A stretch of 64,000 nt of DNA from Mucilaginibacter sp. MD40 (GTDB taxonomy: Bacteria; Bacteroidota; Bacteroidia; Sphingobacteriales; Sphingobacteriaceae), in NCBI RefSeq assembly GCF_002288635.1, contig NZ_NRSW01000001.1:443190-507189 (forward strand), written 5' to 3'. Below the pieces are notes generated by a model. That model did not search any database. It had not been told where the DNA came from and was given only the letters and a program-made list of their open reading frames with translations. Shown in pieces: positions 8,885 to 18,328 of this stretch (within the stretch, counting starts at the first letter, position 1; each line of letters begins with the position of its first letter). Made by a program: the position numbers and the translations under genes.

Positions 8885-11743
8885 TTAAAGTTTGTAGCGA
8901 AGTCCGCCAAGGAACAGGGTTTTATAATAGTCGCTTTGAACCAGCGTTTGGGAAGAGATGTCCTGTTTTCCTAAAAACTGCTGTAATTTAGCGTCGATGT
9001 TTCCGTGTGGATACTTTAAATATATTTTGCTGGCGGCATTAGTGATATTGTTGATCTTTCCGTAAAGCGATAGATGCTTCGCGATAACTTTTTCAAAAGA
9101 AAAGTCCAGTTGCCCGTAAGCATGCTGATAGAAATCCAGGTTGTAATAAGGCGAAACCTGTGCTAAACGCTCACCGGTGTAAACAAAAGCCAGTTGCGCA
9201 TCAAGGCCAATTCCTGTGCTTTTATAGAGGATGGAAGCATTACCCACATGATCTGCCTGCCCTTGAAGCGGCCTTGTCTCATTTACATAGTTTTGCTGTA
9301 AACCCGCGGCCGGATCATTATAGTAGTTCAGTTTCGCCGTAGTGATACGTGAGTGCGTATAGGTATAGTTCAAAGAAAAACCTATGTTGCCAAAAAATTT
9401 AGTTGCCAACGCTTCCAAACCTAAATTCGTAGCAGCGCCGTCGTCATTCTGCGGTTTGATCACCTGGTTACTTGGTCCCCCGTCGCGAACAACAAAGTAT
9501 TCGATAGGGTTATATATCTTTTTGTAAAATCCACCTAATAATACCTGGTCGGCACCACCCGGGAATAATTCATAGCGTAAATCATAGTTATCTGCGGTAA
9601 TATGCTTCAAATACGGGTTACCCTCCAGGTCGAAGTACTCGCCGCTGACTTTGTAAGGCACCATTTCACCAAAACCCGGACGGCTGATTGATGCAAAATA
9701 TGAAGCCCGGATATCCTGGTTGTTGCTCAGATCATATTTTAAGTGCAGGCTTGGTAATACATCGGTATACAACACGTGCCCGCTACGCTGCGTGACAGTC
9801 ATAGGCGACTGGGTGGCGTAGCTCATAGCAGTATTTTCCACGCGCGCACCGCCAAGTACCTGTAATTTACTGAACAGGTGAAACTTGAATTGTATGTATT
9901 CGGCATTGTCGTTCTCGGTAATCGTGTAGTTATTGTTCAGATCCGGATTGTTACTGCCGATGCCATCGCTTGCGGTGTTGAAAGCGAAAGGAATTGCTCC
10001 GAAGTTATTATTGAATAACGTTGATTTACCACCCGTTAAACTATAAGTGATATAATCTGCATTACGGTTTTTATGCCTGTATAAACCACCAACAGAAAGT
10101 TCTACTATCTGCCCTGCTATTTTAGGCGTATAAATCAAATTGGCATAACCCGCCAGATCGCGGTCACGGTTATTTTCCCAGTGATGACTAAGTTTAGTAT
10201 TGTTATCAACTTCAGCAATAATAGTTCCTGTACTATTCAGCGACCTGTTCGCATCATAGTCAAACTGGGTACGATCCGGCATATGACGAGTTGCGATAGA
10301 ATAAACGCCGTTCCAGTTGAAATGCAGGTTACCGGCTAACTCATGTTCACCATGCAAAGTGCTGTTGTATATATTCTGTTGTATCAATTGACTACGGTTC
10401 TGCAGCGTTATCTGTTTACTTAGTGCTGTTGAATTAAGACCTAAACCTAAAGTATCTGACGTGATACGCGATTCGAATTCATTTTGGTGGATATATAAAT
10501 TGTAGAGCGAAATTTTATTTTTACTGTCAATCAAATAATCTATCTTATTATGCAACCCGAAACGTTGTGTTTGCGTGGAATAAGTACGGTCATAAGCGTC
10601 TGAGAAAACCGGGGTATTTGGTGCAGGGGTTGCTGCAGGCTGAGCATTGGGCGTCAGCTCCTTGGAATTGGAGCCCCGGTAAATGTTCTGAAAGCTTCCG
10701 GATAATATTACGCCGAGTTTATGGTTAAGAAACCTGTCGCCGATGGTTAAACCCGCGGTGGTACTAAGAGGCGAGTTCAGGTTTTGCGCACTTGTTAGTG
10801 CCTTGTTATTGAAATCTGCATAAGTAGCAGCATAGCTATTTCCATTGACCATTGCAGGAGACTGCCTGTTAGGAGACGCGTTGAAGCTTACAAAGGGCCG
10901 GCTTTTTGAAAACAGCGTTGAGAGACCGCCGGAAACATTGGCGCTTAGAATAAAATGATCCGGTGCACTCTTCATCGCCAGATTCATTGCACCGCCAATG
11001 GCATCACCTTCCATACTTGGCGTTAATGCTTTAATCACATCAAGGCGCTCTAACATTTCAGAGGGAAAAATATCCATCGGTACAAAACGATAGGCATTAT
11101 CAGGGCTTGGTATCTTTATCCCATTGACCAACGTAGTATTATAACGCTGATCCATACCGCGAATGATAGCATATCGTCCCTCACCATTTGAAGACCTTTG
11201 TATAGTTACCCCGCTTACCCTTTGCAATGCGTTGCCTACCGTAACATCAGGTAACAATTGGATGGTATTTGCCGAAAGCATATTAACCACGCTTGGCGCT
11301 ACCTGCTCCAGGTGGCGTACGCTACGGTCAGACTCATGGTTTCCCTGCGTGCTAACAACCACTTCGCTCATCTGTGTGTTTGAAGATTGGAGAAAAAGAT
11401 TTACCTGCTGCTCCGTTTTACCTTTTATTATAATTTCTTTAGGTTCCAGGTTCATGTATCCGGTAAAATGCGCACTAACCGTGTAGGAGCCCGAAGAAAG
11501 ACTTTTAAAAATAAATGAACCATCGAGGCGGGTTGCAGCATAAGTCGTTGTGTTCTTATGCGTTAATATCACTGTTGCGCCTGCGAGTGTTTCACCCGTT
11601 TTTTGATCGAAAACCTTTCCACGGATTATCTGCGCAAGTGTAATTTGTGAAAACAGGGAAAGAAGAATAATCAAAGCCAACTGCCTGGATAACAGACACC
11701 AGTTTATCATCCGATAAAGAAAGTTTGTTAGGGGTTTCATCAT
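8885..11743 (-). CDS. TonB-dependent receptor, non-SusC type
   Basis: The 952-residue protein has a signal peptide (LALIILLSLFSQITLAQ) and a carboxypeptidase-regulatory-like domain at about 40-125 (IRGKVFDQKTGETLAGATV). A plug follows at about 150-265 (TVGNALQRVSGVTIQR, YAIIRGMDQRYNTTLVNGI), then a 22-strand type barrel ending GGLRYKL. The plug motifs match the Caulobacter-type TonB receptor subfamily rather than SusC. It has no STN domain, so FecR-type signalling is unlikely. No SusD partner is present; the lipoprotein 11 bases downstream probably takes that place. It is divergent from a secreted metallophosphoesterase gene. The start at 11743 is MM; either methionine is possible. Confidence 0.88.
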   Translation of the reverse strand: MMKPLTNFLYRMINWCLLSRQLALIILLSLFSQITLAQIIRGKVFDQKTGETLAGATVILTHKNTTTYAATRLDGSFIFKSLSSGSYTVSAHFTGYMNLEPKEIIIKGKTEQQVNLFLQSSNTQMSEVVVSTQGNHESDRSVRHLEQVAPSVVNMLSANTIQLLPDVTVGNALQRVSGVTIQRSSNGEGRYAIIRGMDQRYNTTLVNGIKIPSPDNAYRFVPMDIFPSEMLERLDVIKALTPSMEGDAIGGAMNLAMKSAPDHFILSANVSGGLSTLFSKSRPFVSFNASPNRQSPAMVNGNSYAATYADFNNKALTSAQNLNSPLSTTAGLTIGDRFLNHKLGVILSGSFQNIYRGSNSKELTPNAQPAATPAPNTPVFSDAYDRTYSTQTQRFGLHNKIDYLIDSKNKISLYNLYIHQNEFESRITSDTLGLGLNSTALSKQITLQNRSQLIQQNIYNSTLHGEHELAGNLHFNWNGVYSIATRHMPDRTQFDYDANRSLNSTGTIIAEVDNNTKLSHHWENNRDRDLAGYANLIYTPKIAGQIVELSVGGLYRHKNRNADYITYSLTGGKSTLFNNNFGAIPFAFNTASDGIGSNNPDLNNNYTITENDNAEYIQFKFHLFSKLQVLGGARVENTAMSYATQSPMTVTQRSGHVLYTDVLPSLHLKYDLSNNQDIRASYFASISRPGFGEMVPYKVSGEYFDLEGNPYLKHITADNYDLRYELFPGGADQVLLGGFYKKIYNPIEYFVVRDGGPSNQVIKPQNDDGAATNLGLEALATKFFGNIGFSLNYTYTHSRITTAKLNYYNDPAAGLQQNYVNETRPLQGQADHVGNASILYKSTGIGLDAQLAFVYTGERLAQVSPYYNLDFYQHAYGQLDFSFEKVIAKHLSLYGKINNITNAASKIYLKYPHGNIDAKLQQFLGKQDISSQTLVQSDYYKTLFLGGLRYKL

Positions 11744-11920
11744 AACTATTGAATTTAGCGCAAAGAAACCCGCTCAAAACTGGAGAAAATCTGAAATTTT
11801 AACTCATTGATGATGAAGTAATAAAAAGATAATAATGACTTAACACGCTTGTGTGTTTGCGCATAGATTTATGCAGATTCTCTACAAAATTCAGCCCGAA
11901 GTTTGTGCAAATTGCTAGTT

Positions 11921-13075
11921 ATGAACAAAATAGTTATAACCCTTATTGTTTGCTTATTACCTTTTGCACTTAAAAGCCAAAGTAAAACACCCATCAATAT
12001 CATATATACCTCGGATGCGCATTATGGAATTTTCCGTGAGCATTTCCGCGGTGATACTAATGTTGCAGGCTACCTTGTAAACGGCGCCATGATCGCAAAA
12101 ATCAATACATTACCCGGAACAAGGCTACCTGTTGACGGAGGTGTGCAAGCAGGACAGAAAATTGGATATATTGATTATTCAATACAATCCGGAGATATTG
12201 CCAATCGAATGGAACCGCCTTATCAATCTGCTACCATCTCATGGCAACAATTCGAGAACGATTATATAGATCATTTGCATTTAAAAGATCAGCATGGAAA
12301 GCCGACCCAATTGCTGGTCATACCAGGCAACCACGATATTTCTAATGCCATCGGTTATGTTAAAAAAATGATCCCTGCAACCGATCCGGTTTCGGAAATT
12401 GGAATTTACAACATGATGCTAAAGCCCAAAGTGCCGTTAACCGCAAGAGCTTTCAACTATAAGCAAAACAAGATCCATTACTCACGGGATATCGGTGGTG
12501 TTCATTTCCTGTTTATTAACCTATGGCCAGACTCTGCCGAACGCGTTTGGATGGCCGGTGATTTAAAGAAAGTTCCTATACAAATCCCTGTAATTATTTT
12601 TGCACATGACCAACCCACCTGTGATCCAAAGCATTTTAATAATCCTGCTGCTCCGGGCCAATTTCCTGCCGGAAGCAAATTTGAAGACCTCACCGAAGAA
12701 CGCTACAAGGAGGGCAATGTACCGCAAAAGGGTGAACATTCGACTGACCTTGAACAACGCGGTTGGGTAGCATTCTTAAAACAGCACCCTAATGTCAAAG
12801 CCTATTTCCATGGGAACAGCAATTGGAATGAGTTCTATGTATATCACGGTCCGGACAATGATGTCAACCTGCCGGTTTTTCGGGTAGATTCTCCTATGAA
12901 AGGTGATATTTCTAAAAAAGACGAAACCCAGCTATCCTTCCAGTTGATCACGCTTGATCCAGACAGTCTGTTACTCACTGTTCGGGAGTGTTTGTGGAAT
13001 ACTGAACCGGGAAATCCAAAATCACCGGTTTTATTTGGCGCATGCAAGACAATTAAGCTGAAACAATCTGAATAG
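11921..13075 (+). CDS. Secreted calcineurin-like metallophosphoesterase
   Basis: From the ATG at 11921 the protein is 384 residues with a signal peptide (MNKIVITLIVCLLPFALKSQ). The metal-binding signature of the calcineurin-like superfamily is present in order: SDAHYG, QSGDIAN, PGNHDIS, FAHDQP and a C-terminal FHGNSN in place of the usual GHxH. Such enzymes hydrolyse phosphate mono- or diesters with a dinuclear metal centre. Here the enzyme would act in the periplasm or outside. It is transcribed divergently from the TonB receptor/beta-helix operon across 177 bases, so the three genes may share control and act on a common phosphorylated substrate. An upstream TTG at 11903 would only add six residues. 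Confidence 0.85.
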   Translation: MNKIVITLIVCLLPFALKSQSKTPINIIYTSDAHYGIFREHFRGDTNVAGYLVNGAMIAKINTLPGTRLPVDGGVQAGQKIGYIDYSIQSGDIANRMEPPYQSATISWQQFENDYIDHLHLKDQHGKPTQLLVIPGNHDISNAIGYVKKMIPATDPVSEIGIYNMMLKPKVPLTARAFNYKQNKIHYSRDIGGVHFLFINLWPDSAERVWMAGDLKKVPIQIPVIIFAHDQPTCDPKHFNNPAAPGQFPAGSKFEDLTEERYKEGNVPQKGEHSTDLEQRGWVAFLKQHPNVKAYFHGNSNWNEFYVYHGPDNDVNLPVFRVDSPMKGDISKKDETQLSFQLITLDPDSLLLTVRECLWNTEPGNPKSPVLFGACKTIKLKQSE

Positions 13076-13179
13076 ATTGAAGCTTTTTTATTTTTTCCAG
13101 TTTATCTGCGGAATCAGCCTGTATTTTTTCTATATATAAGCGGGGGGTATATCTGACACGAAAGTATTATTGGACAATC

Positions 13180-13415
13180 ATGGACATGCTGAAAAATCTA
13201 CCAGCCTTCTGGTTTTTCACAATAGCAAACATACAGCTGATATATTTTTAACAGGCACCGAAATTACAATTTAAAGCGGGCTTAGCCAGACAGACTTGAA
13301 GATCGTTCAGCTAGCCGCACTGTTTCATAATACAGGGTATTTATACGATTACATAAATTATGAAGAGAAAAGCAAACTCACAGCCGCTAATATCCTTATT
13401 CAGGAAAACAAGTAA
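13180..13415 (+). pseudogene. Remnant of an HD-domain phosphohydrolase
   Basis: A frame from ATG 13180 reads MDMLKNLPAFWFF. A shifted frame then gives FHNSKHTADIFLTGTEI, an in-frame TAA, and SGLSQTDLKIVQL, AALFHNTGYLYDY, EEKSKLTAANIL up to a TAA at 13413-13415. This matches the pattern of small HD-superfamily proteins (YHNxxHT, then AALFHDTGYL). The metal-binding HD pair reads HN, so even the active site has decayed. One frameshift and one nonsense codon show it is not functional. The family assignment rests on motif resemblance only. Confidence 0.6.
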
Positions 13416-13561
13416 AGTCTAAACTCGTTCTTGCTACAAAACAAGGCATCAATTCTGAATACTACCTGGAACGTTCTGTCTGGAGAGTTAACGTTTCAAT
13501 TACAAAGGTGACTCGGCATTACCAAATCGTTTACAACTCAAAGCTGATTTTTTTTTAAATA

Positions 13562-13588
13562 AGGCCCACATCGGAATGACGCGGGCCT
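13562..13588 (-). terminator. Hairpin after the PepSY-like gene
   Basis: AGGCCC and GGGCCT flank a 15-base loop, 23 bases beyond the stop of the gene at 13612. On the minus strand it is followed by TATTT rather than a clean T-run, so termination may be weak. Confidence 0.5.
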
Positions 13589-13611
13589 GCATGAAAGGAC
13601 TGTGACAGTAG

Positions 13612-14052
13612 TTATTCTTTTTCAGTTTTTACGAAATTACCCTTCTCGTCAAAAACAAGTTCTTTACCTTTAATTTCAGCTTCGAAAAAGATTTTACCAG
13701 CGGCGTCAATTATTTTGCCTGCCTCATCCACTTTGGCCTTTCTATAATGCGTTTTGATGTAAACAGTCGCAGCTGCAGGTAACTGCGATGCAGTGATGGC
13801 TTGGACCTGTTCAACAAATTTCCCTGCTGGGGTAAACATCACGGATATATCCTCCCCTGATTTACCGCCCCAGTTAGCTTCAAAATTGCCTTTTTCTTTT
13901 TCCCAGGTTACTTTAGCCGCCTGCGGGTATTTCGCATGTAACTCCGCAGTTACAGCAGAGGGTACCTGGCTTTGTTGTACTTTTTGTGCGAACATGAGAT
14001 TGCTGAACAACACTCCCGTTGCAAGCAATGTAATATGCATTAACTTTTTCAT
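13612..14052 (-). CDS. PepSY-like secreted protein
   Basis: From ATG 14052 the 146-residue product has a signal peptide (MKKLMHITLLATGVLFSNLMFAQ). Two imperfect repeats resembling the PepSY-like (DUF2874) fold of Bacteroidota follow (AELHAKYPQAAKVTWEKEKG, then VYIKTHYRKAKVDEAGKI), including the KVTWE motif. Such proteins are periplasmic and often occur beside two-component systems; their biochemical role is not settled. The gene is divergent from an OmpR/histidine-kinase pair across about 140 bases, so it is likely a member or target of that system. An upstream start at 14070 would precede the signal peptide by six residues and is less likely. Confidence 0.75.
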   Translation of the reverse strand: MKKLMHITLLATGVLFSNLMFAQKVQQSQVPSAVTAELHAKYPQAAKVTWEKEKGNFEANWGGKSGEDISVMFTPAGKFVEQVQAITASQLPAAATVYIKTHYRKAKVDEAGKIIDAAGKIFFEAEIKGKELVFDEKGNFVKTEKE

Positions 14053-14194
14053 CTTTAAGTTTTTCAACAAGTATCATTTATAAAACTGTGTATTTGCTGT
14101 AAAAAAACTGTAGAAAAATCGGAATTTCAATTTTTCATGCTTTTGTTCAATAAATCCAATTTTTTTTCAGAATCGATTTTCTATTTTGTTTAAA

Positions 14195-14872
14195 GTGAAA
14201 ATATTAGTGATAGAAGATGAACCCGGGCTGCGGGAGAGTATCCAGCAATATTTCGCTGGTGGTGGTAACGTTTGTGAAGTTGTTGCAGACTACGCCTCTG
14301 CGCTCCAAAAAATTAACATTTACCGTTATGACTGCATCGTTTTAGATATCACGTTACCTGATGGATCTGGATTAGACATTTTAGAGAATCTGAAAATAAA
14401 CAATCACCCGGATGGGGTGCTGATCGTTTCCGCGAAAAATTCGCTTGACGATCGGTTGAATGGCCTCGATATGGGTGCAGACGATTACCTGGTAAAGCCA
14501 TTCCACCTTTCGGAATTAAAAGCGAGAGTCACCTCTATCGTCCGAAGGAAATCTTTTGACGGTAGCCGTACCGTTACTTTCAGTGAAATTAAAATAGATC
14601 TCACTGCGCAGCAGGTAATGGTTCATGATATCATACTAAAGCTAACTAAAAAGGAATATGCATTATTGCTTTATTTTATTGCGAACAAAGCTAAGGTGAT
14701 ATCAAAGAATGCCATTGCGGAGCACCTTTGGGGTGACGAGGTGGACCTTTCTGATAATTTCGATTTTCTGTATTCTCATATCAAAAACCTCCGCAAGAAA
14801 ATTATGGACGCTGGTGGAAAAGACTATATCCAATCCGCTTACGGTATGGGCTATAAATTTACAGACTTGTGA
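14195..14872 (+). CDS. OmpR/PhoB-family response regulator
   Basis: Starting at GTG 14195 the protein has 225 residues: a receiver domain with acidic pocket EDE (7-9), phospho-acceptor Asp51 in DCIVLDITLPDGSG and the lysine of YLVKPF. A winged-helix DNA-binding domain follows from about residue 125 (LTKKEYALLLYF, NFDFLYSHIKNLRKKI, IQSAYGMGYKF). It regulates transcription when phosphorylated by the kinase encoded next, whose start overlaps its stop by GTGA. A TTG at 14186 would add three residues. Likely targets are the downstream efflux operon and the divergent PepSY-like gene. Neither start has a clear ribosome-binding site. Confidence 0.9.
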   Translation: MKILVIEDEPGLRESIQQYFAGGGNVCEVVADYASALQKINIYRYDCIVLDITLPDGSGLDILENLKINNHPDGVLIVSAKNSLDDRLNGLDMGADDYLVKPFHLSELKARVTSIVRRKSFDGSRTVTFSEIKIDLTAQQVMVHDIILKLTKKEYALLLYFIANKAKVISKNAIAEHLWGDEVDLSDNFDFLYSHIKNLRKKIMDAGGKDYIQSAYGMGYKFTDL

Positions 14873-16125
14873 GACTGCTGGATAAATATAATAGAACCAG
14901 CCTGATCGCGACATGCTTTATCATCATTGTTGCTGGCTTTGTTTATTATTTTACGATCAGTTACATTTTGACCAGACAGGTTGATAAGGACCTGATGGTG
15001 GAAGAAAACGAAATATTTGACTATGTAAAACTTAACGGTCGCCTTCCACAGGTGTTTAAATCTGAAGATCTGAAAATCAAATTTGAAAAAATCGGCAATG
15101 AAGCGGTGCTTAGAAAGTTTGTAGACACACAATACTATAATGATCTTGATCAGGAAATGGAGGCCGGGAGAAGCCTTATCAGTTCGGTACGCGTTGGCGA
15201 ACAGCCTTACAAGATCATCATTACCGAATCAAAAGTAGAAACAGAGGACCTGATCAGGGTAATTTTCTTTATTACGCTTGGCATTATACTGCTCTTACTG
15301 GTTTTTCTGCTATTAGTTAACCGGCTGGTGATGCGTAATTTATGGCAACCCTTTTATTCCATGCTTCAGCAGATCAAACAATTTAACCTGGCTGACCAGC
15401 AGGCCATTGCTCCGCTGAATGCCAATATAGACGAGTTTAACGACATGAACCGGGAGGTTACCGCTATGTCTAAGCGGGTGACACACGATTATATTGCACT
15501 AAAAAAGTTCGTAGAAAATGCGGCGCACGAACTGATGACCCCTGTAGCGGTATTAAATTCCAAACTGGATAACCTGGCGCAAGATAATGACATCACCGTG
15601 CATCAAAGCGAATTGATAACTGAGTTGTATGGCGTAATCGGGAAAATGACCCGGTTGAACAAATCCATGCTTTTGCTTGCCCGTATTGAAAATAGGCTGA
15701 TGCCCGAGCAAGTGGAAATGGAAATTTCTGAAGCATTACGGGAAAAACTTTCAGAATTTCAGGGGCTTTACCAGGCACGCGGTATTGTTGTGGAAGCTCA
15801 TCTGCAGCCCTGCCACGTCAACATGAACCGGGATCTACTCACCAATTTATTTAATAATCTTCTCGCAAACGCTATGCGCCATAACCATACCGGCGGGAAA
15901 GTGATTGTAGACCTTGATGCAAGCGGTATACGTATGAGTAATACAGGCAAGGATACCACTTTAGATGAAAAAGTTATTTTCCAGCGTTTTTATAAATCTT
16001 CCGAATCGGATGGTACCGGGCTGGGGCTTACGCTGGTGAAAGAGATATGCGATCTTTACGGGTTTCAGCTAAGCTATCATTACGCCGATCAACTTCATTG
16101 TTTCACCATTCAATTTAGAGCCTGA
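14869..16125 (+). CDS. Sensor histidine kinase
   Basis: The 418-residue protein has two membrane spans (about 11-35 and 130-153) that bracket a periplasmic sensor region of roughly 95 residues. A short linker and a HisKA domain follow, with phospho-acceptor His220 in NAAHELMTPVAVLNSK. The catalytic domain has an N-box NNLLANAMRHN, a degenerate G1 (MSNTGKD) and G2 GTGLGLTLVKEI. It starts with GTG overlapping the response-regulator stop, a classical coupled pair. The sensed signal is unknown. Its place before TolC, adaptor and RND genes suggests it senses an envelope stress or toxic compound that the pump removes. Confidence 0.9.
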   Translation: MRLLDKYNRTSLIATCFIIIVAGFVYYFTISYILTRQVDKDLMVEENEIFDYVKLNGRLPQVFKSEDLKIKFEKIGNEAVLRKFVDTQYYNDLDQEMEAGRSLISSVRVGEQPYKIIITESKVETEDLIRVIFFITLGIILLLLVFLLLVNRLVMRNLWQPFYSMLQQIKQFNLADQQAIAPLNANIDEFNDMNREVTAMSKRVTHDYIALKKFVENAAHELMTPVAVLNSKLDNLAQDNDITVHQSELITELYGVIGKMTRLNKSMLLLARIENRLMPEQVEMEISEALREKLSEFQGLYQARGIVVEAHLQPCHVNMNRDLLTNLFNNLLANAMRHNHTGGKVIVDLDASGIRMSNTGKDTTLDEKVIFQRFYKSSESDGTGLGLTLVKEICDLYGFQLSYHYADQLHCFTIQFRA

Positions 16126-16149
16126 TTGCCCATTAAATTATTACAAATT

Positions 16150-17385
16150 ATGAAGCGACTGATTCTCTGTATTGTATTAGCATTTTCTGCGCTTGTAGTG
16201 CAAGCACAATCGTCGAAATTAGAAACCTTAGTACAATCAGCCCTGCAGAACAGCCCATTGATCAAAGATCTGAATAACCAGATTTTATCGGCTCAGATTG
16301 ATAGCGTTCGCCTAAGAGCCGGTTTTAAGCCCCAGGTAACCGCCAGTGGTTTAGGTTTGTATGCGCCGGTGATCAGGGGATATGGTTACGCTAATGCCAT
16401 TACCAACGGGCAGCAATTAACAGGTCTGCTTACGGTTGATAAGCAATTTATTGGCAAAAATTATCTGAACGCGCAAATATTGAGCATACTTAATCAAAAA
16501 GATTCTTTACGAAATACAATTAAGCTGTCTGAGCAGGAATTGAGGAAAACAATTATTGCCCAATACATCACAGCTTATGGGAGCCAGGAGCAGGAACGCT
16601 ATAACCGCGAAATTACACTGCTATTAAGTAGTGAAGAAAAAGTTTTATTGAAACTTACCCGCAGTAATGTATACAAACAGGCCGACTATCTGGCTTTTTT
16701 AGTTACTTACCAGCAAGCGCAATTACAATTAAAGCAGGCGCAACTACAGTACAAGGCTGATTATTCGACGCTAAAGTACCTTGCCGGGATAAGGGATACC
16801 AGCCTGGATTCACTTGACAGGCCGAACTTAGTACCAGGCTTTATTTCGGACAAAAGCCAAAGCATCTTTTTCAGGCAATTTCAATTGGACAGTATCCGGA
16901 TACGCAATCAGCAACAGTTGGTAGATTATGCTTACAAGCCTAAGCTTCATATATATATGGATGGTGGTTATAACTCTGACCTTACAGCGGATTATTATAA
17001 AAATTGGGGAGCCAGCGCTGGTTTTGGCGTAACCGTGCCCATTTACGATGGTGGCCAACGTAAGCTGCTACACAAGAAGGTACAACTGGAGGAAGAAACA
17101 CGACAACAGTATAAAAATTTTTTTGACCGGCAATACAGTCAGCAAATCTACCAACTTACGGAACAGATAAAAGGTTATGATTCACTGCTTGCAGATATCC
17201 GGAACCAGTTCAAATACGCTGAATCGCTGATCAAGGTTGACGCGAAACTCATGCAAACTGGCGACCTGAAGATAGCGGATCTGATCCTCGCTGTTAACAA
17301 TTATCTCTCAGTCCGTAACCTGCTTACCACCAATCTGGTCAGCCAGCTACAACTGATCAATCAGCTTAATTACTATAACCGATAA
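16150..17385 (+). CDS. TolC-family outer-membrane efflux protein
   Basis: The 411-residue protein from ATG 16150 has a signal peptide (MKRLILCIVLAFSALVVQAQ) and the long amphipathic helices of the OEP/TolC family. An internal repeat pattern is visible: helices near 65-110 and 120-210, then 250-290 and 300-400. SAGFGVTVPIYDGGQRK at about 285-300 is a typical motif (GxxxxxPIYDGG). It would form the outer-membrane exit duct for the RND pump encoded downstream. It starts 24 bases after the kinase stop and ends one base before the adaptor start, so the five genes from 14195 look like one transcript. Confidence 0.88.
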   Translation: MKRLILCIVLAFSALVVQAQSSKLETLVQSALQNSPLIKDLNNQILSAQIDSVRLRAGFKPQVTASGLGLYAPVIRGYGYANAITNGQQLTGLLTVDKQFIGKNYLNAQILSILNQKDSLRNTIKLSEQELRKTIIAQYITAYGSQEQERYNREITLLLSSEEKVLLKLTRSNVYKQADYLAFLVTYQQAQLQLKQAQLQYKADYSTLKYLAGIRDTSLDSLDRPNLVPGFISDKSQSIFFRQFQLDSIRIRNQQQLVDYAYKPKLHIYMDGGYNSDLTADYYKNWGASAGFGVTVPIYDGGQRKLLHKKVQLEEETRQQYKNFFDRQYSQQIYQLTEQIKGYDSLLADIRNQFKYAESLIKVDAKLMQTGDLKIADLILAVNNYLSVRNLLTTNLVSQLQLINQLNYYNR

Positions 17386-17386
17386 C

Positions 17387-18328
17387 ATGACCATAGAAAT
17401 CAAACGACTGCTTGCCCGCGCTTTGGTACTTTTTACAGTTCCCGCGCTTTTTTCATGCGGTAGTAAACAACCTGCTGACGACGAGGAGCATACGCCTGAA
17501 GCCGTTACGCCGGTTACCATAACACATATTATTACAGAACCTGTTTCTGATACCATAACACTAAATGCCACCTCTGTTTTTTTGCAGAAGAGTTATGTAA
17601 AGGCCAATGCCATAGGTTATATAGAAAGGGTTAATGTTAAGCCTGGCCAATATGTACAAAAAGGCCAGTTGCTGTTTATAATTAAAACAAAAGAAGCACA
17701 GAGCATTGGCAATACCATCAATTCGCTCGATAAAAATTTTCGCTTTACCGGTGTCAACCATATCAGGGCATCTGAAGGCGGCTACATCAGCCAGCTCAAT
17801 CACCAGCTTGGCGATTATGTGCAGGATGGCGAACAACTAGCCATTATCAGCGATCATAATAGCTTTGCATTTCTGGTCCAGGTACCTTATGAACTTCACG
17901 GGTTAATTGCTCAAAACCAAAATTTGCGTATCGATCTTCCTGACGGCACCAAGCTACCCGGACACATTACCTCAACCATGCCCACGGTTGATACACTGGC
18001 ACAAACACAAGGTCTGGTGGTGAAAGTTAACGGTTCGGCCTCACTGCCTGAAAACCTGGTTGCTAAAGCACGTTTAATTAAAGCAGCTAAAACCCAGGCA
18101 CCCACATTGCCAAAATCTGCCGTGCTGGCTAATGAAACCCTAACCAATTTTTGGGTAATGAAGCTGATCAACGACAGCACCGCGGTAAAAACTCCGGTAA
18201 AAACAGGTATTGAAACCGGAAACCGGATTGAAATCATCGAGCCTGTTTTTAAATCTGCAGACAGAATAATTGAAACAGGTAATTATGGCCTGGCAGATAC
18301 CGCAAAAATCAAGATCACCAAACCATGA
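17387..18328 (+). CDS. RND efflux adaptor (membrane-fusion) lipoprotein, short form
   Basis: The 313-residue protein has a lipobox (LFSC, cysteine at about residue 24) followed by a barrel-sandwich lipoyl domain (IGYIERVNVKPGQYVQKG and EGGYISQLNHQLGDYVQDGE) and beta-barrel and membrane-proximal domains. Adaptors link the inner-membrane RND pump to TolC. Between the two lipoyl half-motifs there are only about 50 residues with no long heptad helices, so the alpha-helical hairpin that normally docks to TolC is missing or vestigial. The gene overlaps the RND gene by ATGA (18325-18328), meaning translational coupling. Confidence 0.85.
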   Translation: MTIEIKRLLARALVLFTVPALFSCGSKQPADDEEHTPEAVTPVTITHIITEPVSDTITLNATSVFLQKSYVKANAIGYIERVNVKPGQYVQKGQLLFIIKTKEAQSIGNTINSLDKNFRFTGVNHIRASEGGYISQLNHQLGDYVQDGEQLAIISDHNSFAFLVQVPYELHGLIAQNQNLRIDLPDGTKLPGHITSTMPTVDTLAQTQGLVVKVNGSASLPENLVAKARLIKAAKTQAPTLPKSAVLANETLTNFWVMKLINDSTAVKTPVKTGIETGNRIEIIEPVFKSADRIIETGNYGLADTAKIKITKP

